The notes beneath the pieces are model-generated. The model had not been told where the DNA came from and made no database searches. It worked only from the letters and a program-made list of their open reading frames with translations. A program made the translations under genes and the position numbers. A stretch of 64,000 bases of DNA from Ilyonectria destructans (Eukaryota; Ascomycota; Sordariomycetes; Hypocreales; Nectriaceae): NCBI GenBank assembly GCA_020740775.1, contig JAHEWK010000011.1:2108001-2172000 (forward strand). The letters run 5' to 3'. Positions 32,846 to 42,733 of this stretch are shown here, piece by piece. The stretch's first letter is position 1. The number at the start of each line of letters is the position of its first letter.

Positions 32846-34803
32846 TCAGAAAACGATATCTTCATCGTCATCGCTATTGCCGCCCTCATAATCGTCTCCC
32901 CCATCCCAAATTGGGTGAATGCATATCTCGAAGAGGAGATCGGAAGAACCCCGATGGGCACGCAGGGACGCTGCGATTTTGTGGTAAAACCTGTTCTTCA
33001 TGAGCGCAAATCCGGCCTCGTCATTGAGAGTGACATCTTCATGGAATGTACACCTGAGGGTCTCTAAGGCGAACGTGAAACGGGAGAAGTTGGGTTGGAG
33101 AGGTAACTCTTCCACGAGATCCCGCAGCGACATTTGCATAAACTTCCCCTTGGGAAGCCATCTCCTGTTTTCATCATGTGAAACATCCACACTAAAAATT
33201 ATATGTGGACGTGGTTTTTGTTTTTGGCTCGAGGGTTTGGGGTCGGCGTCTTGATCAGCCTCATGCTCCGCCGCACGGCCGAGCACGCTCCCAGGAGTAT
33301 GTTCCAGCTCTGGCCGCGGTCCATTCTTATAAACGGGTTCTAGCACCGGGCTCGACAGTGACCGCAGGCCTTGCCCAGTATCGTGTGCATGAGCGGGTGT
33401 ATCGTGTAGGGCTAGAGGGAGTGACGGAGTCGTAGGCCGTGGCTCCTCTGCAGCATTATTTGACAACGAGTCTCCAGTGCAACCATCTCCGGCCTGCGTC
33501 CTTACCGTATCGGCAGTTGGCGCTGAGGGGGGAGGTGGAAGAGAAGACTTCGTTTTGGGTCCATTACCCGCCCCCTGCGAAGTTGCAAGTTCGGCATCAC
33601 TGTCTGATTCATCGGGGCCGATGGCTTCAAACCACTCAGAGCCGGTTACATAATCTGGGCGTAATGTCTGTCTCCGTTGTCTCCTAGGAGAGAACCATAA
33701 AACTGGGGTTGAGCTGGCAACGGGCTCGTTTTCAGCACCACTGACAGGGTGCGGGTTGGGTTTCGTTGTATTTTGCTCCTGAGGTCTTGGTCGTTTTTCC
33801 AGACGAGTCTCTTGGTCATCTTGTGGTTGACCGGCTGGACGCTTGCCCTTGCTCTGACTCTGACATCTGTTAGTACTACGGTGGGCAAATGCAAGATGCA
33901 CATGGTAAGACGGACCTGTACAGCAGGAAGAGTATTTTGACCAAAGGGCCCATCGTTTGTATGCGCCATGGGTGTGACAGGCGCCGAGGGTGGATGTATC
34001 GCCATTGAGCCGGGTCGCTGCCCTTGTGGATTCTGAGTGTAACTCTCGTCGACCGTCTCCTCAACGGATGTTTGGTACATACGGGGCCGCGGAGGGACAG
34101 CAAACAGGGGGATTTCATCTCTACAAAATCAGTCAATAAGTGTTCGGGGAATCAGTGTAAGGATTCCAAACGTACTGAATTGTTTTGATGGGACGGGAGC
34201 TTGTCGATGATGTTGTCAAGCAGAATAGTTTGTCAACATCAATCGGTTCTTCGAGGCTGCCCCGCCCCCCAAGATGTGAAGTATGCTCAGTTCCTGGAAG
34301 GGGAAGACCCAAGCGGCGGGCTCGATAATGGGGATCAGCCATTTTTCTTTGGCTGCCTTTGTGCTTGTACTCCTGGCAGGCTCTCCAAAAGAGTTGTGTC
34401 ATAACCCGACTTATACTGCAATGGGTACCTTGTTAGGGAAACAATAGGTTGAAAAGCAGGAAAAGAAAGCAACTTACCGATCGGCATCCTTAGAGTATTG
34501 AAGTGAACGATACTCTGGGGATGTGGAATCGTCAGGCCAGAAAATAGCCCCATTGCCATCATCTTCGAGGAATCGTCGGGTCAGCTCGAGTAGACCCTTT
34601 TGATGAGGTGGAGCTTTCCACCGTGTAAGTTCTGTTCCCTTGAGGCCATGGGTAGATTTAAAAGTAAACATGTATGAGCAAACGCTGTTGTAGAAGTTGA
34701 CGTCCCGACGCTGGCCAACATGTGCGCAGTCAAGTTCTGCACGGAGTGTTCTGATATTTGGGATGTGGGTGACATTTGTTGCAAATATTGAATGAGGATC
34801 CAT
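32846..34803 (-). CDS. Island paralogue A: unrecognised two-domain, probably nuclear protein
   Basis: I do not recognise this family. Four exons (34803-34478, 34415-34176, 34120-33916, 33859-32846; introns 62, 55 and 56 bp, phases 2, 2, 0) give 594 residues. Residues about 10-125 form a conserved domain with RRDVNFYNSV, YMFTFKS, PHQKGLLEL, IFWPDD (88-92), LQYSK and, across the first intron, VMTQLFWRACQEY. A proline-rich disordered centre carries a bipartite basic stretch, KGKRPA at 261 and KRPRP at 279, then SPRRQRRQ...YVTGSEWFEAI. Residues 476-576 form the second conserved domain (IIFSVDVS, WLPKGKF, SLRDLVEELPL, LNDEAGFALMKNRF, LLFEICIHP). The tail is acidic. By hand, A and C match at 53 of 99 N-terminal and 43 of 98 C-terminal residues without gaps. 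Nuclear location is inferred from the basic stretch. Confidence 0.82.
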
Positions 34804-35782
34804 GGCATGGGCAAGTCGGTGCCACGAGGTTGCCAAAGCGAGTGGAATTACGGGCGTAGGATGCCGGCTTGCGCACCATGGGATCTCCGTGAGGCGGCCG
34901 AGGTGCAAACTAGAAAACAGTATGCTAGCTGGCCGGCGAACCACTCTGTGGGCCCTGGAGAAGGCGAAGAGAAAGAAAAGGGGCAGTGGGCTGAGTTGTT
35001 AGATAGATAGTCGGTAATATCCGTCGTGCGGCGGCTGAAAGAGAGCTGAGATACGTAGGGCGGGGCGCTTGTTCCATGTAACTGAGTGGACCAGTTGTTG
35101 GTTGGAATCCTTGCTCATGGAAGGGCGGTGTTGAGAAGCTATACATACATAGCAGGCGTTCCCACGATTCTTTTCGGGGATTTCTTGAAAAGATATCGGA
35201 ACGTCGCCCCGCGTGATTTCGTGACACCCGGAGCAATTTCATGCCGCTGACACACGTGGGTCAATGCGAAGGTGCAGTAGCCTATTCGGGGGCTGTGCAC
35301 ATTTATGAAACTGTCCCCTGCCCATGCAAGGCTTTTTGGAGAACAACGTGACGAGGCCAAGAAAAGACTGAAAATTCTGATTCCCAGATCCGAACAGATG
35401 ATCGCAATTCTGGGTGCAACATGACATCTGCGAGAACACCGAAATGCAGATACAAGCACCATGTCCTGAGTTCCTGATGAGTTCCAACGGCTACTTCCCT
35501 GATCTGTTTTCCTCTAAAGCGCATCTGTGTTACCAAGGAAACAAATCCGAACACCACGTGACCAGCAGGGGATACGAAGTTGTGTAAATTAAATGCATTG
35601 AGACGTAAAATTATGTAAAGAGACCCGTTTTTAATTTATTTTCGAATTTATTTCCAGCAACAAAGAATCCGCACCAAAACATTGAAGTCGAAAGGAAGGC
35701 AAACAGCAAGACACGGTAGAAAGATCAAGCTTCATCAGTGGTGCTCTGACGAGACACACCACGCTTCTCAAACTGTAGCATC
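34804..35782. other. Upstream region of paralogue A
   Basis: About 1 kb between paralogue A and the small membrane-protein gene. It contains the 14-bp element shared with paralogue B (34,935-34,948). Frames present are short and unconvincing. Confidence 0.45.
34935..34948 (-). promoter_or_regulatory. 14-bp element shared by the promoters of paralogues A and B (copy A)
   Basis: CAGAGTGGTTCGCC on the sense strand, ending 132 bp before the A start codon. The identical 14-mer lies 114 bp before the B start codon. I did not find it upstream of C. It could be a regulatory site or a remnant of the duplicated promoter. Confidence 0.45.
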
Positions 35783-36234
35783 CTATATTAGAGCACGTCG
35801 CGTTGCGCTCCTCGTCTGTATCCGATTTGCAGGTGCGGGATTCGTAGGAGCAATATTCGCAGGGGTAGTATTCGCCGGGGCAGTATTCGCAGGAGCAGTA
35901 TTCGCAGTGTTCACAGTGAACGACTAGCAAGTCAGAACTGAAACCATTCCGCCCTATGCACAGCGAGCTTACAATATCTGATATATCCACCGCAGGTGCC
36001 CTGACCAAGAGCCCTTTATTTCTTTTCTCTGTTTCGTCATCGTCTTGGTTCGTCCGTCCGTTTTTGCCTAAGGGAAATTAGTGCTCATGAATCTTGTCAT
36101 AGATATTGTCAAATTTTTATACCTGAGAAGTAATGGCATACAGTGTTAGTAACACAAACAACAGTGATGCAGATGACAGCGAGACAGATAAAAGAAAAGA
36201 GTAGACAGGCAGCACAAAAACTTAGAGTATCCAT
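35783..36234 (-). CDS. Probable small single-pass membrane protein with NTAPA repeats
   Basis: Not recognised. Three exons (36234-36123, 36067-35973, 35923-35783) give 115 residues. Both introns are typical: 55 bp (GTATAA, CACTAAT, TTAG) and 49 bp (GTAAGC, CTGAC, CTAG), phases 1 and 0. A TATA-like TATTTAAA lies about 97 bp upstream, followed by a CT-rich leader. The N-terminus is a Cys/Ile/Val-rich hydrophobic segment, residues about 4-30 (FSFICLAVICITVVCVTN), a membrane anchor or uncleaved signal. A polar linker (KNGRTNQDDDETEKRN) and a repeat of Asn-Thr-Ala-Pro-Ala units follow, then a basic end (RIQTRSATRRALI). The repeat is encoded by a 15-bp DNA repeat. It sits between paralogues A and B on the same strand. 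Expression is unproven. Confidence 0.5.
35841..35915. repeat. 15-bp tandem minisatellite, five units
   Basis: Units TTCGCAGGAGCAGTA and variants begin at 35841, 35856, 35871, 35886 and 35901; the last is degenerate. On the minus strand each unit encodes Asn-Thr-Ala-Pro-Ala in the third exon of the predicted membrane-protein gene. The repeat keeps frame because its unit is a multiple of three. Confidence 0.85.
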
Positions 36235-37008
36235 CTTGGCTGTTGGAGTTGTGGCGTCTATGCCTAAGTGTTGTGGAGTTGCGAAATCCGAAAAGAAAGA
36301 AAGAGGAGAGAGTTTAACTGCCCTACCCCGTTTAAATACGAGAGCCATGGATGACAAAGACCTATTTTGGACCCCAAATTCCAAGGGGGTGAGGTAGTAT
36401 GCCTTGGCCCCCTGACAAGATCTGACCGCGTTGCGCGTTGCGTGTTGCGCGTTTTGGTGTGGTGTGCTGGTCTGCCGCCTCAAAGCTGTGTGCGGTTAAT
36501 TGCGCCCAGGCACCGATGAATAAAACACGCCCTTTAAGCGGAGTATATCTTGTTGTAAAGAAATGTCAATCGAGTGCAGGAAAAGTGAGTGCGAGGTGAA
36601 AATAATGCATTGTGGTGATTTCAGTGCCAGGGCTAGAACATCTGCGTCGCTTCTTGTTGCCCGTCCGCAAATGCACCAGAGGAGGAACTGCAGATACCTA
36701 CACGCCTCAATTCATGCCTACGTGGCCGCCGCCTTTCCCACTTTGCTCGACACACGCACGGGCACTGTTGTCGAGGGTTTTATTTAATACCTTAGCATGG
36801 ATAAAGTCGGGTTGTAAACAACGAAAGTCAGACTTGTTGATAAATGGTACGGTAAAGACAGCTCTAAATAAAAGAAATAAATATCGAGCCTGGCGATGGC
36901 CGATATCTGATAATCCTAACCCTTCGCACATCCATTGACGAGATAACCTAACAGAATTTCCAGTCCGCCTGAATCCAACCACCAGCCATCATAAGAATGA
37001 GTAGGATT
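36235..37008. other. Promoter of the small membrane-protein gene and 3' end of paralogue B
   Basis: 774 bp. The TATA-like sequence (separate entry) and a CT-rich tract lie next to the small gene; the B-proximal part is AT-rich. No further gene seen. Confidence 0.45.
36331..36338 (-). promoter_or_regulatory. TATA-like box for the small membrane-protein gene
   Basis: TATTTAAA on the minus strand, 97 bp before the predicted start codon and followed by a CTCTCTCCTCTTTC tract, the usual arrangement of a fungal core promoter. Confidence 0.4.
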
Positions 37009-39013
37009 TCAAAAATCGAGAGCCTCTTCGACATCATCATCCTCAACCCAGCGTGGCTCAATGGATATCTCAAATCCCAGGGGCCTGTCCTTGTACATGT
37101 CCTTGATGGCTTCTTGGATCTTCCCCAGGAACCGTTCCTTGAGAGCCTCAAACTTTTGCTCATCTCCAAGAATGACATAATCCACATACCTTGTTTTTGG
37201 AGTCCGCAAGACAAAATCCAAACCGAAAAATCTATCTCGGATGGGTAATTTCTCCAAGAGATCTCTCAGCGAGCTTCGCTTAAATCCGCCCTGGATGTTC
37301 AAGGTCCGGTTCAGACCCCGCGAAACCATTACGCTGTATGTGTAGTGGGCTCTTGGAAGCTGGCTCTGTCCTTGCCTGGAGGGCCGAGTGTTGACGCCAT
37401 GGTCGATCCTATGCTCTGCTGTGGGCTCAGGGGCTCTGCAAGGAGCATTCTCAGGTACATTCTCAGGAGAAGGATCTGACTCGACTGCCAAATCGCGCTC
37501 ACGGCCAGACTCTGGCCTCGGTTCTGGCACTTTCTGCGACAGTGGCGGCAGAACTTCATCGGCCTCAGGTTCGGGAGTGAGCGCACCCAGTGGTTCTTGA
37601 TCACGCTCTTGGGGAGCTGGTGGAGTCGCTGAGAGTCTCTCTTCTGGACCCTCAATTGACGACACAAGGTCCTCACCGAAACAACCTCTGCCTACAGTAC
37701 CGACAGTATCCTGCCTCAGGGCACCAGGCGGAGGAGTGGGGAGGTGGGATCCCGGACGAGAGCCATCATCTGCGCCCTGGACATCGTCAGACTCGACATC
37801 GCTGGAAGTGGCTCTAAGAAACGCCTCTCCAGTAACAAAGCCATCGCGTTGAGGCGGTCTCCGGGGACGTGATGGGGAGAGCAATGAGCTAGTGGGAAAA
37901 TTGGCGAATGGGTCGACATCATCATGATCGTCCCTGGAGATCTGAGGGCTGCGCTGTTGCTGTCTTGGTCGTTTTGCTTGAGAAGTCTCATGGCCACTTT
38001 CGAGTTGGGTGGCAGGACGTTTACCGTTGCGCCGACTCTGTTGCTCGTTAGTACTATTCTGAGTCGACAACATATGAACATGAATAGACCAACCTGTGCA
38101 GCAGTAGTGGCTATGACTGAAGTGGATGGCCCATCAAGTAGATCCTCTGTCATGGGTGCCAGTGGCGCCATGGGCCGACTCCTTGCATTGCCTCCCACTG
38201 TGGTCGGTCCTTCCTGTTCACCTCGCATGTGTAAATCTTCGATCGGGCCCTCGGAGAATGTTTGCAACGAGAGAGGTGTGGGCTGCGGATGGGCTGCGGT
38301 CGATACTGTGGCTCTAAAGAAAGGTCAATGAGTATTCAAGACTCAAGTTTGAGGATGTTGAACGAACCTGGGAGCGATGATTGGAGAAAAGGCCGGGGAG
38401 GGGGTCACAAAAAGTGATGGCTCGTCAAGATAAATGGGATTTTCGGGGCTCTGGCCTCTCTCGAGAGTTGTCGGGATATTATTCTGTCCCGTAGCGGTTT
38501 GCTCCGAGCGATTGCTGACTCCCTGAAGTCGAGATTTGGGATTCTGCTGACCGAGTCTCCAGAATAGTTGCGTTATGTATCGCTTTATGCTGAATGGACT
38601 CATTGTTAGAAAAATGAATGGTTAAGACACAAGACATAGAGAGGCACTCACAAACCAACATCTTTGGGGTTGGAGTATTGAAGCCGACGGTATTCTGGGG
38701 ATGCAGGATCATTAGGCCAGAAACGCGGCCCATTGCCGTCTCGTTGAAGGAACTGCCTCGAGATCTCAAGCAAGGCCTCCTGATGGCTTTTGTCTGTCCA
38801 TTTGCTAAGCTGGTAGCCCGTGAGGCCATTGCGGGATGTGAACTTGGACGAGTATTCGCATATGGTGGTGTACAAATGCGAACCCAGCCGATGGCCCGCA
38901 CTCGAACAGCCAAGCTGTTTGCGCAGTTCCGTAACGTTTAGAATCTCATTGGTGTTTGTACTGAATACCTTTTTGGAACCCCAGTTTGGTCCGCGTGGCG
39001 AATTGGATACCAT
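37009..39013 (-). CDS. Island paralogue B: unrecognised two-domain, probably nuclear protein
   Basis: Second member of the unrecognised family. Four exons (39013-38652, 38589-38368, 38313-38094, 38037-37009; introns 62, 54 and 56 bp, phases 2, 2, 0 as in A and C) give 610 residues. The N-terminal domain (about 20-135) keeps TELRKQL, FTSRNGL, HQEALLEISRQFL, RFWPNDP (98-104), EYRRLQYS and ITQLFWRLGQQ. The RRDVxFYN stretch of A and C has diverged here (HRLGSHLYTT). The disordered centre has NGKRPATQ and AKRPRQQQR, then SPSRPRRPP with GFVTGEAFLRA, shared with C as GFVTGSAYNEA. Residues 499-598 form the C-terminal domain (YSVMVSRGL, SLRDLLEKLP, LGDEQKFEALKERF, LGFEISIEPRW), ending in an acidic tail. 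B is the most divergent N-terminus of the three. Confidence 0.82.
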
Positions 39014-39108
39014 GGTGGGTGAGGAGAGATGTGATAAGTTGGAATTTGGGCTTGGGTGATATGGAAGTTCTGAGAATGCCCTGGGAAACTCCAAGGTTCA
39101 ATCTCAAC

Positions 39109-39116
39109 TATTTATA
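39109..39116 (-). promoter_or_regulatory. TATA box of paralogue B
   Basis: TATAAATA on the minus strand, 96-103 bp before the B start codon and just downstream of the shared 14-bp element. Confidence 0.5.
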
Positions 39117-39126
39117 CCCGTATACT

Positions 39127-39140
39127 GGCGAACCACTCTG
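39127..39140 (-). promoter_or_regulatory. 14-bp element shared by the promoters of paralogues A and B (copy B)
   Basis: CAGAGTGGTTCGCC on the sense strand, 114 bp before the B start codon and directly upstream of its TATA box; identical to the copy at 34,935. Confidence 0.45.
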
Positions 39141-40829
39141 AAAACCCTAGTATGTAGTTATGAGAGGGCAAAGGCCAAAGGGGGGGCGTGTAAGGCAACC
39201 GGCGGGGGTGAAACAACGAGGCATACTGACGTTATAGTGACGAACAGTTGATAAGAGAAGGCCAAGAATGAAACTGAACTAGAGGAAGGGAAGATCGAGG
39301 TATCCCTTGTCGGCGCTCAGTCCAAATCTGGCTGCCGTGGGTGCATTGTTGGTCGGCAGCGCTGTTTGCGTGAGGGCAGTGTCGAGACACCGCGACTACC
39401 ACGACTGGGAGCATTTTCCCGCGAATCTTTTTGGGTTTTTCTTAAGATAGTAGCCAATATTTATTTGATCTTTTTGATTCGAATGGTACCTGTGGTTCTG
39501 CGGTGAGCCTCTGGTGAGTCTGCGCGAAGCGCTTAGGGTCACTGAATGGGCCAACAGCCAGACTAACGGGGAGCTGTTTCCGCGCAGAGCTATTTTGGGA
39601 GTCGTGCAGGCATTCCCACATAAAACAAAACCACCCCCTCCCCCGAGTGGGAACTCCTTGCTCTTGCTGTCTGCTTCTTAGGCGATATCCGTGGTGTCGG
39701 GAGGGAGCCAATGTGGCAGAGTTAATAGCGAGGGCGTCTTGATCTGCCCTGAGGGAACTTGGCATTGTTAGAGCCATGACATTGAGCTTGCTAGTTACTA
39801 GCTTCTAAGTGACTAGGGGACAAGTTCTTTTTGGCTCCTGAATTGACATCCTCGTGCGAGTTGCAGCAAGGTGGTCCTGTCTGGAAAATCCCGCCATGTG
39901 TAGTTCTGGCCACCAGGTAGCAACCACTCTAAGAAAGGGCGGAGCCGTAAAGCCCCTATACAGAGGATGTAGTTTGAACTGGAGGATTGATTTGAGCAAA
40001 ATTCCCCTAGTTGCCTGCATCCTGACCGCACGCCTGCCCACACCTCACACAGAATCTGAGTGTAAACGCAACCCTCAACTCAAACACCAGCTTCCCACCT
40101 GACCAAAAGAAAACTCAGAGAATCCAAGAGAGCGCAACACATAGACCTCACCGTAATTCTAGATCTCCTGGGAGATCGCAGCGGTTTGGTGTGGGTAGGA
40201 GCACACCCCTGGCTGTGACAAGCCACACCCCAAAATGGACCTGCTGCCGACTGTTGGTTCCAGCAACTCGCCCATCTGCCCTCCAAAATGCCCTCTAGGC
40301 AACCCCGCATGGGTAGAGAGGCATTAAAATACAGGATTAAAGCTGGGGACAAGTCGCCATCAAAAACCCGCAAAGAATCGTGGGAAATTGGAGCGTGATG
40401 CGGTCACAACACTTTTTGGCGGTATAAGCGTCCATTGCCAGGCTTTAAGGGCTACGTTTGTCTGCACACGTACAAATGCGTCAAAAGAGAGAACTAAAGA
40501 TACACGTAACCTTCGATGTTGGGTTGGTGGGCCTGCATTTTCAGCTGAGGAAGATCATGTTTGCGCGCGTCGTAATCGCCCTCCTCTCTCGCCCTCCTTT
40601 TTTCCACTTCGCCCGCCCGGCAGGCATCATTATCAGAGTTTTTGACCAGCTGACTATCCGGCTTGATTCTGCCATTTTGGGGGCCATTTCATGCTCTAGC
40701 ACTGCCTCCTGGTCGGTCATGTCCGATGCTCCTTGGACAAGTCTGACTCCTGCTCCGTTGGCAGTCAACGGCGACCCCATTTCCTCTCCGATTTCTTTTT
40801 TCCACAAGATCACCCTCACTTAATATATC

Positions 40830-42733
40830 ATGGAGACGGGCGAATCAAGCGGTGCTCATCCACCAGGCCCTTCGACATATCTTCCATTTAACAGGATGAA
40901 GGTAACCAACATTCCCAGCATCACGGAGCTCCGCAAAGAGCTCGACTATGGGCATGCCGGCGAACGACGGGACATTGTGTTTTACAATACTGTACGAGCA
41001 TATATGTTTACATTTGTGTCTCGTAAAGGCATTCCTGGCCCAGATCTACTCAAATGGAAATACCGTCCTCACCAAGCTGGTTTGTTAGAGATGGCGTCGC
41101 AATTCTTAGATCAAGATGCGAAGGGAACATTCTTTTGGCCCGATGACCCTGCGGCACCAAATCATGGCAAACTGCAGTACTCTAAAGAACCCCGGCGGTA
41201 GGGAAGCTCCGTGAAACTTCATCTAGACCAACACTAACGTGGGCTCACTCTAGGATAAGAAACTTTCTGATGCAATTATTCTTCAAGATCAACCAGCAAC
41301 ACAAATGGAAGGGGAATAATCGAGCCGTTGCCGACCCTCAGCCGTCAGAACGACCTGACCCAGCCTGCCAGACAAGGGAGCAACCAAATTCCACAGGGCC
41401 CCAACAGCAGACTGATTTCAATCATGTTTTGAGGGGCCACAGCGCCGAGTACGCAATTGATGTCGACACCTTCACGTTCGATGGCGATGATGTTGCGGAA
41501 ACAAAGCCCGACAAATCCGTCTGGTAAGCCAATACGGGCGACGAGCATGCATTGTGTCAACTGCTAATGCTTTATTAGGGACGATGCTACCACGTCTACA
41601 CCCGAACCGCCGTATACTTCCCAATCCTTTCCACCTCTTTCAACTGAGCTTTTCGGTAATCATAAGCCGAGTACGCATGAGGAAGCCGGAGAACTGAGGG
41701 CAAGTTCACAAGTGGCACGAGTGGCACCGACGGCACCAATGTACGATCCATTCGACGGCCCAAACAGTCCGGAATCGGATGTCCCTCTCGCTATCGAACG
41801 AGTTCGTTAACCACTTTTCCTTTCATGGCGATGTTGCTAATTGAATATCAGGCATATCGTCTCAACAAACGGCCAACTCCTCATGCACGCGACGAGGAGG
41901 CGCCTCAAGCGAAACGGCCTCGATCGCAAAATGACGTCCCGAGGCAAGTCAGCACATACCATACCACCAACCCTGCATCGTCTGTCATTGCCCCATTACG
42001 GGTGATTTCTCCTCGGAGGCGAAACCCGCCACATAAAGAAGGGTTCGTTACTGGATCTGCGTACAACGAGGCCATCGAATCTCAGCTCTCCCCTACAACT
42101 ACAGCATCTGTCTTGGGCCTGAATGATTCGCAGGGCACCAACGTGGGGGCAGAATCAACGACTCTACGCCCAAGTGCGCCGGAAGAACTGCTGCGAAACA
42201 CGATAGAGAATGATGCACACACCACAGAGTCGATGAATCAGGATCCTCCGCCTCCGCCAAAAGTGTTGGACAGCGGTCTCGTCCCCAAGCCCGCACCAAA
42301 ATTACAGCCCGAGCATGAAGCCAAGTCCGAGAGTGAGCCATCAAAACAGCAGCCGACTTTGCCAAAAGTCAATGTCATCTTCAGCGTCAATGTTTCACCG
42401 ACTTTGAGCAAGGTCTGGAGTCCTAAAGGCGGTTTTCAAACGAAGTCACTTACGGAGCTTGTCGCGGAACTTCCTCTAAAAGGCAACTTCCAAGGTCTAC
42501 ATTTTGCCCTGCAAGCACCTGGGAGAAGGTTTGAGAGCGAGGTTCTCCTCGGCGACGAGGAAGAGTTTGAGAGCATGAAATTTCATTTTCGCCGCAAGAT
42601 TATGGATGCTCGCCGGAATCATGCCACCACCAAAACTCTTCATTTCGAGATCTCAATCAGCCCTCTCAGCGATGACCAAAATGAAGGTGGTGGAGAATAC
42701 GAAGGTGATGATAACGACCTTGAGATTTTTTGA
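40830..42733 (+). CDS. Island paralogue C: unrecognised two-domain, probably nuclear protein
   Basis: Third member of the unrecognised family, in opposite orientation. Four exons (40830-41197, 41254-41523, 41579-41801, 41852-42733; introns 56, 55 and 50 bp, phases 2, 2, 0) give 580 residues. The N-terminal domain (about 24-140) has TELRKELDYGHAGERRDIVF, AYMFTFVSRKG, HQAGLLEMASQFL, FFWPDDP (101-107), KLQYSK and FLMQLFFKINQQ. The centre is Pro/Ser/Thr-rich with LNKRPTPHARD and AKRPRSQND, SPRRRNPP and GFVTGSAYNEAI. Residues 461-559 form the C-terminal domain (VIFSVNVS, WSPKGGF, SLTELVAELPLKGNF, LLGDEEEFESMKFHF, LHFEISISP), followed by an acidic Gly/Glu/Asp tail. The last donor is GTTCGT, a variant also used in B and ARP4. 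Function unknown. Confidence 0.82.

Larger units (their letters stand above)
39014..40829. other. 1.8-kb head-to-head interval between paralogues B and C
   Basis: Divergent promoters of B and C. Next to B are a TATA box and the 14-bp element (separate entries). Next to C a pyrimidine-rich tract (about 40,575-40,620) lies 210-255 bp before the start. Short frames here show no similarity to the paralogues, so I see no relic of a fourth copy. Confidence 0.5.

Noticed and set aside
35631..36008. Minus-strand Cys-rich frame (CEYCSCEYC repeats)
   Set aside because: It is another frame of the 15-bp minisatellite. The spliced frame with canonical introns reads NTAPA instead and joins a membrane segment.
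40458..40823. 121-codon frame directly upstream of paralogue C
   Set aside because: No similarity to the paralogues and ends just before the C start; most likely leader sequence.
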